33,114 nt of DNA. Origin: Nitrospirota bacterium. GTDB taxonomy: Bacteria; Nitrospirota; Leptospirillia; Leptospirillales; Leptospirillaceae. The position numbers and the translations under genes were made by a program. This document shows positions 1 to 8,517 of this stretch, piece by piece. The stretch covers positions 1-33,114 of the forward strand of contig JAKAYF010000017.1 of the NCBI GenBank assembly GCA_021816465.1, written 5' to 3'. The notes beneath the pieces were generated by a model that worked only from the letters and a program-made list of their open reading frames with translations, made no database searches and had not been told where the DNA came from. Numbering within the stretch: position 1 is the stretch's first letter; every line of letters begins with the position of its first letter.

Positions 1-8
1 TGCCGGTT

Positions 9-126
9 TTCCGGTGGCCATGCCGGAGGGGATCCACCCGTTCCCATCCCGAACACGGCCGTTAAGCCCTCCAGGGCCGATGATACTGCAACTGCAAGGT
101 TGTGGGAAAGTAGGACGCTGCCGGAA
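9..126 (+). rRNA. rrf: 5S ribosomal RNA
   Basis: The sequence carries the conserved 5S core (CCGAACACGGCCGTTAAG and GGGAAAGTAGGACGC). The ends were set by pairing TTCCGGTGGC at 9-18 with GCTGCCGGAA at 117-126, a 10-bp helix I with two G-U pairs. That gives 118 nt, normal for bacterial 5S. Bases 1-8 would be the end of the 23S-5S spacer, so the rest of the rRNA operon lies outside the window to the left. The exact mature ends could shift by one or two bases. Confidence 0.93.
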
Positions 127-134
127 TTTTCTTT

Positions 135-174
135 GGGTCTGTTCCCGTCCTCGACGGGTTCAGACCCTTTTTTT
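135..174 (+). terminator. Intrinsic terminator of the rRNA operon
   Basis: GGGTCTG (135-141) pairs with CAGACCC (161-167). Inside it CCCGTC (144-149) pairs with GACGGG (153-158) around a 3-nt loop. A run of seven T follows (168-174). It sits 8 nt after the 5S 3' end, as expected for the end of an rrn operon. Confidence 0.93.
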
Positions 175-262
175 ACTCTTCTGATTTTTCCCTTCCAAAA
201 GTTCTTTAACGATGATTTGAGGCATCTTGTCGATGATCAAACCCCTATCGTTCCGGTAAAAC

Positions 263-1846
263 ATGAAAATGCCTCCTGACATCAGGTATTTCCTGATGCT
301 TTTTATCCTGCTGCCGTTATCCATTCTTTCTTGTTCCCCCCATTTCCAGCCAGTTTCCCGCCATGATTCACACACTCTTTTTATGGCAATGGCAGATGAT
401 CCATCGACACTTGACTGGAATAAAGCAACAGACGGTATCAGCTTTGAGGTGATTACCAATCTGATGGATGGGTTGACGCGTTTTGACAAAAATCTCGTCG
501 TTTCTCCTGATATCGCCCTTTCCTGGGAATCGGCAGGGAACAAGGACTATATCTTTCACCTTGATCCCAAGAGAACGTGGAGTGATGGGAAACAGGTAAC
601 AGCCTATGATTTCAGGGATTCTTTTCTAAGGCTCCTTTCCCCGGAAACAGCCTCCCCATACGCCTATTACCTTTTTGATATCAAAAACGCTTCCTGCTTT
701 CATGCGAATAAGTGCACTTCTTCACAGGTGGGAATAGAGGTTCCCAATGCCGAGACGCTTAAAATACACCTCTCCCATTCGATGTCGGCCTTTCCCTCCT
801 TACTGACAAGCCCGATTACGGATCCGATCCGAAAGGACCTGATCCAAAAATATAGGGACGGATGGACACTTCCAGGCCATCTTGTGACAAATGGGCGATT
901 TACTCTAAAAGAATGGTGGCATGGTGACTTTCTTCTTTTGGAAGCACGAACAGATCTCCCTTCGAACACTTCGCTTGCAAGGATCCAGTTTCTGATCGTT
1001 CCTGAGTCGGTTACCCAGCTTTTGCTCTACGATCGCCATATCCTGGATATCGTGGGCGTTCCGAGTTTTTATGTGAAAAAATACGAGCATTCCCCGGATC
1101 TGCATCGGATTCCCCAGTTCAGCACGGTGTATTACAGCATGAACATCAAGCGTCCTCCTTTTGACAATCTTCATGTCAGGAAAGCTTTTGCCCTTGCTGT
1201 TGACCGCTCGGATCTTCGGGAACTTTTTCAGAATGCATTTCCGGTCTCCCGATCCTTCATTCCGAAGGGATTGTTGGGGTATTCGGAAAATGCCGGTTAC
1301 TCGTATAACCCCGACAAAGCCCGTGCAGAATTGGCGATTGCCGGTTATCCCGGAGGGAAAAACTTTCCGAGGGTTACCCTTATTTTTCCTTCCGGCACAC
1401 AAAGCCGCATTCTGGCCGTTCACTTCCAGGAATCTTTCCGGAAAATTCTCCATGTCACGATCCATCTCCGGTCTCTTGAATGGAAAGCTTTCCTGGCAAA
1501 GCTTGATTCAAAGACTCCCCAGATGTACCAGTCCGGCTGGCTGGCCGATTATCCTGACCCCAATACTTTCATGACGTTGATGACAACCGATTCGGGAAAC
1601 AACCGCACTGGGTGGGGGGATCCTCTTTTTGACCATCTGGTTCTTGAGGCTTCCCAATCGGCGAACGATGCTCTCCGTCAAAAATTGTACGAAAAAGCCC
1701 AATTCCAGCTTTTGAGAGCTGGAGTGCCGGTCATCCCTCTTTCGGAAGGACTTTCCAACATGCTGGTCCATCAAGATATCAGGGGATTCTGGCATGACCC
1801 TCTGGGAACGGATCACCTGGAACATGTGAGCAAGGTTCCGGAGTAA
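263..1846 (+). CDS. Family-5 (oligopeptide/dipeptide type) solute-binding lipoprotein
   Basis: A 527-residue extracytoplasmic solute-binding protein of the OppA/DppA family (SBP_bac_5). The N-terminus has a hydrophobic signal ending in SILSC, so Cys24 is the likely lipidated residue. The mature part shows family landmarks: DPSTLDWNKAT near the start, ITNLMDGLTRFDKN, WSDGKQVTAYDFRDSF, and VRKAFALAVDR in the middle. Length is typical of the family. It would bind a peptide or similar ligand for an ABC importer, but no permease or ATPase gene lies beside it, so it is an orphan here and the ligand is unknown. It is the first gene after the rRNA terminator. The ATG at 263 has no strong ribosome binding site; a second in-frame ATG lies two codons downstream. 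Confidence 0.88.
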   Translation: MKMPPDIRYFLMLFILLPLSILSCSPHFQPVSRHDSHTLFMAMADDPSTLDWNKATDGISFEVITNLMDGLTRFDKNLVVSPDIALSWESAGNKDYIFHLDPKRTWSDGKQVTAYDFRDSFLRLLSPETASPYAYYLFDIKNASCFHANKCTSSQVGIEVPNAETLKIHLSHSMSAFPSLLTSPITDPIRKDLIQKYRDGWTLPGHLVTNGRFTLKEWWHGDFLLLEARTDLPSNTSLARIQFLIVPESVTQLLLYDRHILDIVGVPSFYVKKYEHSPDLHRIPQFSTVYYSMNIKRPPFDNLHVRKAFALAVDRSDLRELFQNAFPVSRSFIPKGLLGYSENAGYSYNPDKARAELAIAGYPGGKNFPRVTLIFPSGTQSRILAVHFQESFRKILHVTIHLRSLEWKAFLAKLDSKTPQMYQSGWLADYPDPNTFMTLMTTDSGNNRTGWGDPLFDHLVLEASQSANDALRQKLYEKAQFQLLRAGVPVIPLSEGLSNMLVHQDIRGFWHDPLGTDHLEHVSKVPE

Positions 1847-1877
1847 AAGATTTTTCGTTTTCTGATATGCAGAAGAT

Positions 1878-3677
1878 ATGGTATCCTCAACCGATCAGAC
1901 CTCCTCAAGGCTATTGTATTTTGAAAGGAATCCCTTGCAGTCATTAAAGTCACTACCCGCCGCCGAGCGATTCGAAGAAGAGATCAGGCAGTTTTGTCTG
2001 ACCGGACTCTCCGGAAAGGACCTTAGCCGTATCTCCGAGATTGGAATTGATCCTTTCTGGCAAAATGGGGTGAATGTCTATTTCTATGAAAGAAACATCT
2101 ACTCTCCGATCGGCCAGAAAGAAATTGACGGGCTCCTGCTGACGGACAAGGGTGTTTTTGTCCTCGAGTGCAAGAATGTCATCGGAACCGTCACAGGAAC
2201 ATTGAACTCTGTCTGGAGTGCGGACAACCAGATGATCCATGTCCCTGGTCCGAGAAATTCCAACCCGGTCACGCAGATCAAAAGTCGAATAGGTCCATTG
2301 TCATCGTTTCTGAGAGAGAAGGGGATATCGCTTTTTCTCACAGGTGTGATCATCTTCCCTGATGAAGCCAACCTTGAGGGGCTTACCAAAAGCGGAACGC
2401 TTTCAGTCTCGGAGCCTCCAAACCGGGACCGTTCCTATATCATCACCAATCTCCACAAGCTTCCGGAGATCCTTGGAAATATCCACCCATCCTCTCCTCT
2501 TTCGCATGAGGATGCTTTCAAAATCGCGGATCTCCTTGGTATCGTCATCGCATCCGATCCCAATGATCCCGAGCGGATTCTCCGGTTTCCGGCCGGAGGA
2601 TTTCCCGATATATCGCCTATTGCCAATCTCGAAATTCTCGATAAAAAGAGAGAAGCCATTTTTTCAATCCACCCGGAATATCGGGAAAACCCCGAATCAC
2701 GGGATATTATCGATGGTGCATACAAAACTCTCCGGGAGTCATTTGAAAAACCGGAACCTCCGGCACTCCAGCCCAAAAAAAGCATTCGCTGGACCGTTGT
2801 CGGAGCGGTTTTCTTTCTTCTTGGAGGGCTTTTGATGGTCGGGGCCTTTCATCTGAACGGGAAAAAAATAGAGACAGCAAAGCTTGTCTCCGATGGCTGG
2901 CCTGTTCCAGGTACCAGCCAGCTGACTCCATACCAGTTGCTCCTCGAGTTCTATCACCAGCATCCGTCCATGACGCCGGACTATCAGATCCTCTCCCTGG
3001 GCTTGCCCATGGAACTCAGGACAAAAGCGAATCAGAGCCCCGACAATCGGAAAAATCTCGATAAAGCTCTTGACAACGAGATCAAGAAAATAGGGGTTGT
3101 CAAAACCTTTCCCCTGACGATTCCCGCAAGCATCGTCCAGTACGATTCCCATGAAAAGCTTTTTACCCTTTCAGGGCTTCAGGGTGTTCAGATGGAGTCT
3201 TCGCCTCAAAACTCCGTGCCTTCGTTTCTGGTGCCTTTCGGAGGGAAAATATCCATTGGAATCGCCCAAAAACTGCCTTGCAATTACTGTGACAGCCAGG
3301 TGTTGATCAAGAATTGGCCATTGCAGCCAACGCCTGGTCCAATGGGGCATCTTTTTTTCCGTTTTGCTCCGATATCCGGACTGAATCTCTCTGAAGTCCT
3401 CAAGCAAACACCCTGTCAGGGGTGCAGTATTCCTGTTCATATTCAGGTCCGGCTTGACATACTGCAAGTTGAAATCGGACGGACGAACCTTGGAAAACCA
3501 GTGATTTCATCGCTTGCGACTCTTTCGGAGATTGCCATTCGACTTGATTCGGACAACACGTTGCTTTTTGAAAAACAGTTTGCCAATGAATCGGGCCAAT
3601 CTGTCCAAAAACCCGCAGAAGGCCCAAAACCGGATTGCCCCGGATGCTCCGGATCATCTCCGGCCCAATCCCTTTAG
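1878..3677 (+). CDS. NERD-domain membrane protein with CxxC-containing outer region
   Basis: A 599-residue protein. Residues about 50-170 form a NERD (nuclease-related) domain: GQKEIDGLLLTDKGVFVLECKN carries the D...ExK arrangement of PD-(D/E)xK nucleases. A single transmembrane segment follows near residues 304-326 (VVGAVFFLLGGLLMVGAF). The remaining ~270 residues are likely extracytoplasmic and hold three CxxC pairs (PCNYCD, PCQGCS, DCPGCS at about 466, 511 and 586). No known domain is recognised in this part. NERD proteins are suspected of nucleic-acid processing, but no reaction is proven for this form. It follows the solute-binding gene by 31 nt and is followed closely by a lipoprotein gene, so the three may be co-transcribed. 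The start has only a weak AGAAG upstream. Confidence 0.82.
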   Translation: MVSSTDQTSSRLLYFERNPLQSLKSLPAAERFEEEIRQFCLTGLSGKDLSRISEIGIDPFWQNGVNVYFYERNIYSPIGQKEIDGLLLTDKGVFVLECKNVIGTVTGTLNSVWSADNQMIHVPGPRNSNPVTQIKSRIGPLSSFLREKGISLFLTGVIIFPDEANLEGLTKSGTLSVSEPPNRDRSYIITNLHKLPEILGNIHPSSPLSHEDAFKIADLLGIVIASDPNDPERILRFPAGGFPDISPIANLEILDKKREAIFSIHPEYRENPESRDIIDGAYKTLRESFEKPEPPALQPKKSIRWTVVGAVFFLLGGLLMVGAFHLNGKKIETAKLVSDGWPVPGTSQLTPYQLLLEFYHQHPSMTPDYQILSLGLPMELRTKANQSPDNRKNLDKALDNEIKKIGVVKTFPLTIPASIVQYDSHEKLFTLSGLQGVQMESSPQNSVPSFLVPFGGKISIGIAQKLPCNYCDSQVLIKNWPLQPTPGPMGHLFFRFAPISGLNLSEVLKQTPCQGCSIPVHIQVRLDILQVEIGRTNLGKPVISSLATLSEIAIRLDSDNTLLFEKQFANESGQSVQKPAEGPKPDCPGCSGSSPAQSL

Positions 3678-3699
3678 CCCAGGATTAATGGGGAAGCCA

Positions 3700-4107
3700 A
3701 TGAAGCCAAGACGGATCAAGGATTTTGTCGCTGTTTTCAGCCTTCTTTTCCTTGGATCCTGCTTCCCCACCTCCGATTATTTCAATGCCCACCTGGCCTC
3801 ATACAAGGGGGAGCCATCGACCTACCTTCTTCGGCGGCTGGGGCCTCCAACGACAACGCTCAAGCTTCCCCATAAACAGACTGTCTGGGCCTACTTTTCC
3901 GACTCGACCACCTATATCAGCAACAACCAGATGTCAACAGTCATGATGCCGCTAACATCATCCTGCCATTTCTGGTTTGTTCTTGACTCGGAGGATACGG
4001 TCAACAAGGTCGGGCACAAAGGGGACAACTGTCAGACGAGCCGTGATGGAACCAGTACGGCAGGGCTGAAGTTCTGGGGCGGAACGATACTCCCTCCTGC
4101 CCGCTGA
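3700..4107 (+). CDS. Small predicted lipoprotein, function unknown
   Basis: The ORF track extends this frame back to 3514 inside the NERD gene. The better start is ATG 3700, which has GGGGA five bases upstream; ATG 3688 is a second choice with a shorter spacing. From 3700 the protein is 135 residues and begins MKPRRIKDF with a hydrophobic stretch ending in FLGSC, a lipobox placing the lipidated Cys at residue 21. The middle, GEPSTYLLRRLGPPTTTLKLPHKQTVWAYF, resembles small envelope lipoproteins that compare a ratio or threshold-like strand pair, but I do not recognise a named family. Two further Cys (SSCHFWF and GDNCQTS) could form a disulfide. It begins 22 nt after the NERD gene stop and probably shares its transcript. 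Confidence 0.7.
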   Translation: MKPRRIKDFVAVFSLLFLGSCFPTSDYFNAHLASYKGEPSTYLLRRLGPPTTTLKLPHKQTVWAYFSDSTTYISNNQMSTVMMPLTSSCHFWFVLDSEDTVNKVGHKGDNCQTSRDGTSTAGLKFWGGTILPPAR

Positions 4108-4325
4108 AATCAGGTCCTCCGAAAGGGACTCCCTGCTGCTTCGGGATGAGACTAATCCTTGTCATCAGAAGCGGTTTAATGTATCTTTCTTCGATTGAGT
4201 TAATGATTCCGATTCCGACAATGCACTCCAATCGATGGGGCTGAATGCTGTAGATAAACAGCAGGCGATGTTCATTGTGTTTTCTGGCAAAAATGTCCAC
4301 TATCCGCTTTAAGGAGCTTTCCCGA

Positions 4326-5468
4326 ATGAAAAAACAGTATCTTTTGGCACCAGGACCAACCCCCGTTCCACCAGAAGTTCTTCTCGCCATGTCCCGTCCC
4401 ATCATCCATCATAGGTCTCCTGACTTTATCCCGATCATTCAGGATGTTCGCAAGGATCTGAAATGGCTCTTCCAGACCGAACAGGAAGTCATTACTGTTG
4501 CAGGAAGCGGTACGGCAGGAATGGAAGCATCCATTTCGAACTTCATGTCCCCCGGGGACAAGATTCTGTCTGTGAATGGCGGAAAGTTCGGTGAAAGATG
4601 GGCCAAGATCGCCACAGCTTTTGGCGTGACGACCATTGAGATCAAGGTCAATTGGGGTGAGTCGGTCAATGTGTCCGAGATCAAGGCTCATCTGGACAAG
4701 GATCCATCCATCAGGGGTGTATACGTTCAGGCGAGTGAAACCTCAACCGGTGTGGCCCATGACGTCAAATCCATTGCCGAGATTACAAAGACCCGCGAGA
4801 ATACCATTCTGGTCGTTGATGCCATTACCGCCCTTGGTGTCACCAATCTTCCCATGGACCTCTGGGGAATCGATATCCTGATCACCGGTTCGCAGAAAGC
4901 GCTCATGCTTCCACCAGGACTGGCCTGCATCGGCGTTTCGGAGAAAGCCTGGAAACATCAGACTCAGGCCAAGTGCTCCCGTTTCTACCTTGATCTCAAG
5001 AGGGAAAGAGACAATCTTCTGAAAGATACCAATGCCTGGACTCCGGCCGTTACTCTTTGGATCGGTCTTGCGACATCCCTGAAAATGATGCGCGAAGAGG
5101 GTCTTGAAAACGTTTTTGCAAGACATGCGAAGCTTGCCCGTGCCACCAGGGAGGGTGTGAAGGGATTTGGTCTTGAGGTCTTCGCCAAGAATGCGCCTTC
5201 TGATGCTGTGACCGCTGTTCTGGCTCCGGAAGGGTTTGACGGAGAAGCACTTTACAAGAATCTTCGGAAACAATACGGGATCACCGCAGCTGGCGGGCAG
5301 GATCAACTGAAGGGAAAAGTTTTCAGGCTCTCTCATATGGGCTACTCTGATGTTTTTGACATCATCACAGCCATTAGTGGCGTTGAAATGGCCCTTTTCC
5401 GCATGGGATACAAGCATCCTCTCGGATCAGGTGTTGCCAAGGCCCAGGCCGTATTGATCGAGGACTAA
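4326..5468 (+). CDS. Class V aminotransferase (alanine-glyoxylate / serine-pyruvate type), probable phosphoserine aminotransferase
   Basis: A 380-residue PLP enzyme of aminotransferase class V. The ORF track starts at 4275, but ATG 4326 has AAGGAG nine bases upstream and gives the family's usual N-terminus, LLAPGPTPVPPEVLLAM with PIIHHRSPDF. AGSGTAGMEASISN is the phosphate-binding region, Asp165 (VVDAITA) should hold the pyridine nitrogen, and Lys191 in GSQKALMLPPG is the expected Schiff-base lysine. It lies 30 nt before serA. From that context I infer it supplies the transamination step of the phosphorylated serine pathway in place of a canonical SerC. The family also contains alanine-glyoxylate and serine-glyoxylate enzymes, so substrate is not settled by sequence alone. 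Confidence 0.88.
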   Translation: MKKQYLLAPGPTPVPPEVLLAMSRPIIHHRSPDFIPIIQDVRKDLKWLFQTEQEVITVAGSGTAGMEASISNFMSPGDKILSVNGGKFGERWAKIATAFGVTTIEIKVNWGESVNVSEIKAHLDKDPSIRGVYVQASETSTGVAHDVKSIAEITKTRENTILVVDAITALGVTNLPMDLWGIDILITGSQKALMLPPGLACIGVSEKAWKHQTQAKCSRFYLDLKRERDNLLKDTNAWTPAVTLWIGLATSLKMMREEGLENVFARHAKLARATREGVKGFGLEVFAKNAPSDAVTAVLAPEGFDGEALYKNLRKQYGITAAGGQDQLKGKVFRLSHMGYSDVFDIITAISGVEMALFRMGYKHPLGSGVAKAQAVLIED

Positions 5469-5498
5469 AAACAAGAACATCCTATCGGAGGACTACCG

Positions 5499-7106
5499 TT
5501 GTCAGAAAATATCAGGGTACTTGTCAGTGATGCCATCTCTGAAGATGGGTTGAAAATTTTCAGGGAAGCCGGTTTTGAAGTCGTGGTCAAGACAAAACTG
5601 ACCCCGGAAGAGCTTGCCGTTGAAATTGCAGGCTATGACGGTCTTGTCATCAGAAGCGGGACCAGGGTTACCAAGGAGATTTTAAAGGGAGCAAAGCGTC
5701 TCAAGGTTGTCGGACGGGCAGGAGCCGGACTCGACAATGTTGATCTTGAAGCGGCAACGTCACATGGGATCGTCGTGATGAACACTCCTGGCGGAAACAC
5801 CATTACGACAGCAGAGCACACCATGTCCCTCCTGATGTCCATGGCAAGGCGCATTCCCCAGGCCAATGCCTCCAATCGGTCCGGAAAATGGGAAAAAAGC
5901 AAGTTTATGGGTGTGGAGCTTTTTCAGAAAACCCTGGGAATCATCGGAATGGGGAAGATCGGACAACACCTTACCCAGATTGCAAAAGGGCTTTCAATGC
6001 ATGTTATTGCCTTTGATCCCTATCTGACCCCTGAAGTGGCGGAAAAATCGGGCGTTGTTCCTGTATCTCTCGATGAGATTTACCAAAAGGCGGATTTTAT
6101 CTCCGTCCATACCCCACTCAACGCTGAAACAACCAACCTGATCAACAAGACCACTATTGCCAAGATGAAAAAAGGTGTTTATATCGTCAATTGTGCCAGG
6201 GGCGGAATTGTCAACGAGGCTGATCTTGCAGAAGCGCTCCTGAGTGGTCATGTTGCCGGCGCGGCTTTTGACGTGTTTGTTCAGGAGCCGGTTCCTGCCG
6301 ATCATCCCCTGTTGAAGATCGATTCCTTTATCTCAACTCCGCATATCGGGGCGGCAACAAAGGAAGCCCAGGAGAATGTGGCGCTGGCGATCGCAGACCA
6401 GATGGTGGACTACCTTGCCAAGGGTGTCATTCGCTATGCGGCCAATCTTCCATCTGTCTCACCGGAAGAGATGAGCATCGTCACTCCTTACCAGAAGCTT
6501 GCCGAGATCATGGGGAATATCCTTTCCCAGATTTCTTCCTCGCCCCTGTCGAAGGTAACCATCGAATTTTCAGGAGAGATTGCTACTATTCCTACGGCGG
6601 CCGTTACGATTTCCGCATTGAAAGGGATTCTGTCTCCAATCCTCGATACCCGGGTCAATGAGGTCAACGCTCCGATCCTCGCAAAAGAGAGGGGAATCGA
6701 GGTTGTCGAGGTTCGCTCAACTCACAACGGAGATTACACGGGTCTCCTTTCGATCAAGATTTCTTCTGCAAATGATTCCCACCAGATTGCCGGTTCGGTC
6801 TTTCAAAAGAGGGATTATCGGATCGTTTCGATGGATCAATTGCCTGTTGAAGTCATTCCCGAACCAATCATGGTTTACCTTACCAATCAGGATCAGCCAG
6901 GTGTTGTAGGGGCGGTTGGCACCATTTTGGGTAACCACAAGATCAATATTTCAAGGATGCAGTTCGGTCGGGACTTCCCGGGAGGAAAGGCCATTTCCCT
7001 GATTGGCGTGGATGATGAAATCAGCCCGGCTCTTCTTGAAGAGCTTCGGAAGATTCCGAATATCCTTTCTCTCAAGATCCTCCATCTTCCTTCTGCCAAG
7101 GCATGA
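5499..7106 (+). CDS. serA: D-3-phosphoglycerate dehydrogenase
   Basis: Catalyses the NAD-dependent first step of serine synthesis, 3-phosphoglycerate to 3-phosphohydroxypyruvate, in the cytoplasm. The 535-residue length fits the long SerA form: catalytic and NAD domains (LGIIGMGKIGQHL is the dinucleotide motif), an intervening ASB domain, and a C-terminal ACT domain (YLTNQDQPGVVGAVGTIL) that commonly gives serine feedback. The catalytic triad is visible as Arg234 (NCARGG), Glu263 (VQEPVP) and His282 (STPHIGAAT). The start is TTG at 5499, supported by CGGAGGA six bases upstream. Its stop overlaps the hisZ ATG by 4 nt. Confidence 0.96.
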   Translation: MSENIRVLVSDAISEDGLKIFREAGFEVVVKTKLTPEELAVEIAGYDGLVIRSGTRVTKEILKGAKRLKVVGRAGAGLDNVDLEAATSHGIVVMNTPGGNTITTAEHTMSLLMSMARRIPQANASNRSGKWEKSKFMGVELFQKTLGIIGMGKIGQHLTQIAKGLSMHVIAFDPYLTPEVAEKSGVVPVSLDEIYQKADFISVHTPLNAETTNLINKTTIAKMKKGVYIVNCARGGIVNEADLAEALLSGHVAGAAFDVFVQEPVPADHPLLKIDSFISTPHIGAATKEAQENVALAIADQMVDYLAKGVIRYAANLPSVSPEEMSIVTPYQKLAEIMGNILSQISSSPLSKVTIEFSGEIATIPTAAVTISALKGILSPILDTRVNEVNAPILAKERGIEVVEVRSTHNGDYTGLLSIKISSANDSHQIAGSVFQKRDYRIVSMDQLPVEVIPEPIMVYLTNQDQPGVVGAVGTILGNHKINISRMQFGRDFPGGKAISLIGVDDEISPALLEELRKIPNILSLKILHLPSAKA

Positions 7107-8488
7107 GCAAGATTTCGCAAAAATATCAGGCACCTGCTTCCCGTTTGGAAAAAAGAGGGCTGACTCCGAAAGGGGTTGGCCCTCTTTTTTCGGGGAATCC
7201 CACGTTCCGGCGGAAAGTGGCAGGGGAACTTCTCGACCTTTTCAGACAGAGAGGGTACCGGGAGATTGCTCTTCCTGCGTTTGAGTACCTTGATGCCTTA
7301 AGACCCGGAATCGATCCGGCCCTCCTTGAAAAGTCCTATACCATACAGGACCGGACTTCGGGGCATGTCCTGATCCTGCGACCCGATGCGACTGCCCAGA
7401 TAGCCAGGCTTTTGGCTCATGCCATCGACTCGGGATTCAATGATTTGAGATTTTCCTACAGCACAACGGTGTTTAGACATGAAGACCACCATGTGCTTGA
7501 ACGGGAACTTTTCCAGGCTGGAGTCGAGTATTGGGGAAATGGAAGCGTCTGGGGCGACTGGGAAATTATTCATCTTTGCCTGCAGGGAGCGCGAAAGCTT
7601 GCCATCTGGGACCCAACACTCGTCTTGTCTCATCAGGGGCTCCAAACAACAATTCTTGACCTTGTGGCAGAGATCGCTCCTGAAGTTTCAAGACAGGAAA
7701 TATCAAGGCTGTTCTATGCTCATGACTCAGGCTCCCTTCACGAAATCATCCAGGGCGGAACACCTAACAAGATTCTTTCGTCCAGAAAGATAAAGTGTTT
7801 TTCTGAAACACTGTCATTTTTCCTTCGAAATGTTGTTCCTCTTCCCGAGGCACTCGCTTCCCTTGAGACCTTGTCGTCATGCTTGCCAAATGGCCAGGTC
7901 GACGCGTCTTTTCTCGCCCTTGTCAAGGAATGGACCCATGCTCCATCCGAGATTGTCCTCGATCTTGCCTTGGCCCCCGTTGGTCCATACTACAGCGGAA
8001 TGTTCTTTCATCTTTATACTCCGGGGTCGACAAGGGAAATTGCATCGGGTGGGAGATACGATAAACTTCCTGCCCTGTTTGGGGCCAATATTCCGGCTAC
8101 CGGATTTGCCTTCCATCTGAACCGGATCGATGACTCAAGCAATATCGGAAAAGAGGTTCGGGACCAGGGAGAAATCCACTTTCTCCTTCAGCCTGAAGAT
8201 GCGGGAGCCTATCATCTGATCGAAAAACTCGTCTCCAGTCTGACGCCAAACCGGCAACCTGTCCGGATCCTTTATCCGGATTCCTTTCCGGGGAACAGGG
8301 AACTCCATCTCCTTGACCTCTCTTATTTTGAGAAATTTCCCAATGTGACCGAGGTCATCTGGAAGAAGGGCGATGATTTTATCTCTTTTTTGAAAAACGG
8401 GTCCTCTCACAGGATCTCCCAGACAGATCATTCTCCTTCACATGAAGACACTGTTCCCCAGCAAGAGCATCATCAAAATCCGTCCTGA
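7103..8488 (+). CDS. hisZ: ATP phosphoribosyltransferase regulatory subunit HisZ
   Basis: A histidyl-tRNA-synthetase-like protein without tRNA-charging function, which partners the short form of HisG in the first step of histidine synthesis. Class II synthetase features are present: ILRPDATAQIARLLA, the motif-2-like SYSTTVFRHED...RELFQAGVEYWG, and IASGGRYDKLPALFG. It lacks the full HisRS anticodon-binding layout. At 461 residues it is somewhat long for HisZ and ends in a polar His/Gln-rich tail. Translation is probably coupled to serA through the ATGA overlap. A short-form hisG should exist elsewhere in the genome. A true HisRS is less likely because HisRS active-site signatures are eroded. 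Confidence 0.86.
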   Translation: MSKISQKYQAPASRLEKRGLTPKGVGPLFSGNPTFRRKVAGELLDLFRQRGYREIALPAFEYLDALRPGIDPALLEKSYTIQDRTSGHVLILRPDATAQIARLLAHAIDSGFNDLRFSYSTTVFRHEDHHVLERELFQAGVEYWGNGSVWGDWEIIHLCLQGARKLAIWDPTLVLSHQGLQTTILDLVAEIAPEVSRQEISRLFYAHDSGSLHEIIQGGTPNKILSSRKIKCFSETLSFFLRNVVPLPEALASLETLSSCLPNGQVDASFLALVKEWTHAPSEIVLDLALAPVGPYYSGMFFHLYTPGSTREIASGGRYDKLPALFGANIPATGFAFHLNRIDDSSNIGKEVRDQGEIHFLLQPEDAGAYHLIEKLVSSLTPNRQPVRILYPDSFPGNRELHLLDLSYFEKFPNVTEVIWKKGDDFISFLKNGSSHRISQTDHSPSHEDTVPQQEHHQNPS

Positions 8489-8517
8489 AAATACAATCGG
8501 CACTCCCCGGAGCAATC

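Noticed and set aside
160-543. 127-codon minus-strand frame overlapping the rRNA terminator and the solute-binding gene
   Set aside because: It covers the terminator and the antisense of a well-supported lipoprotein gene, with no family resemblance.
905-1465. 186-codon minus-strand frame antisense to the solute-binding gene
   Set aside because: Shadow of a clear gene; composition shows no domain.
4743-5417. 224-codon minus-strand frame antisense to the aminotransferase
   Set aside because: Shadow frame; the plus strand has the PLP lysine and other family motifs.
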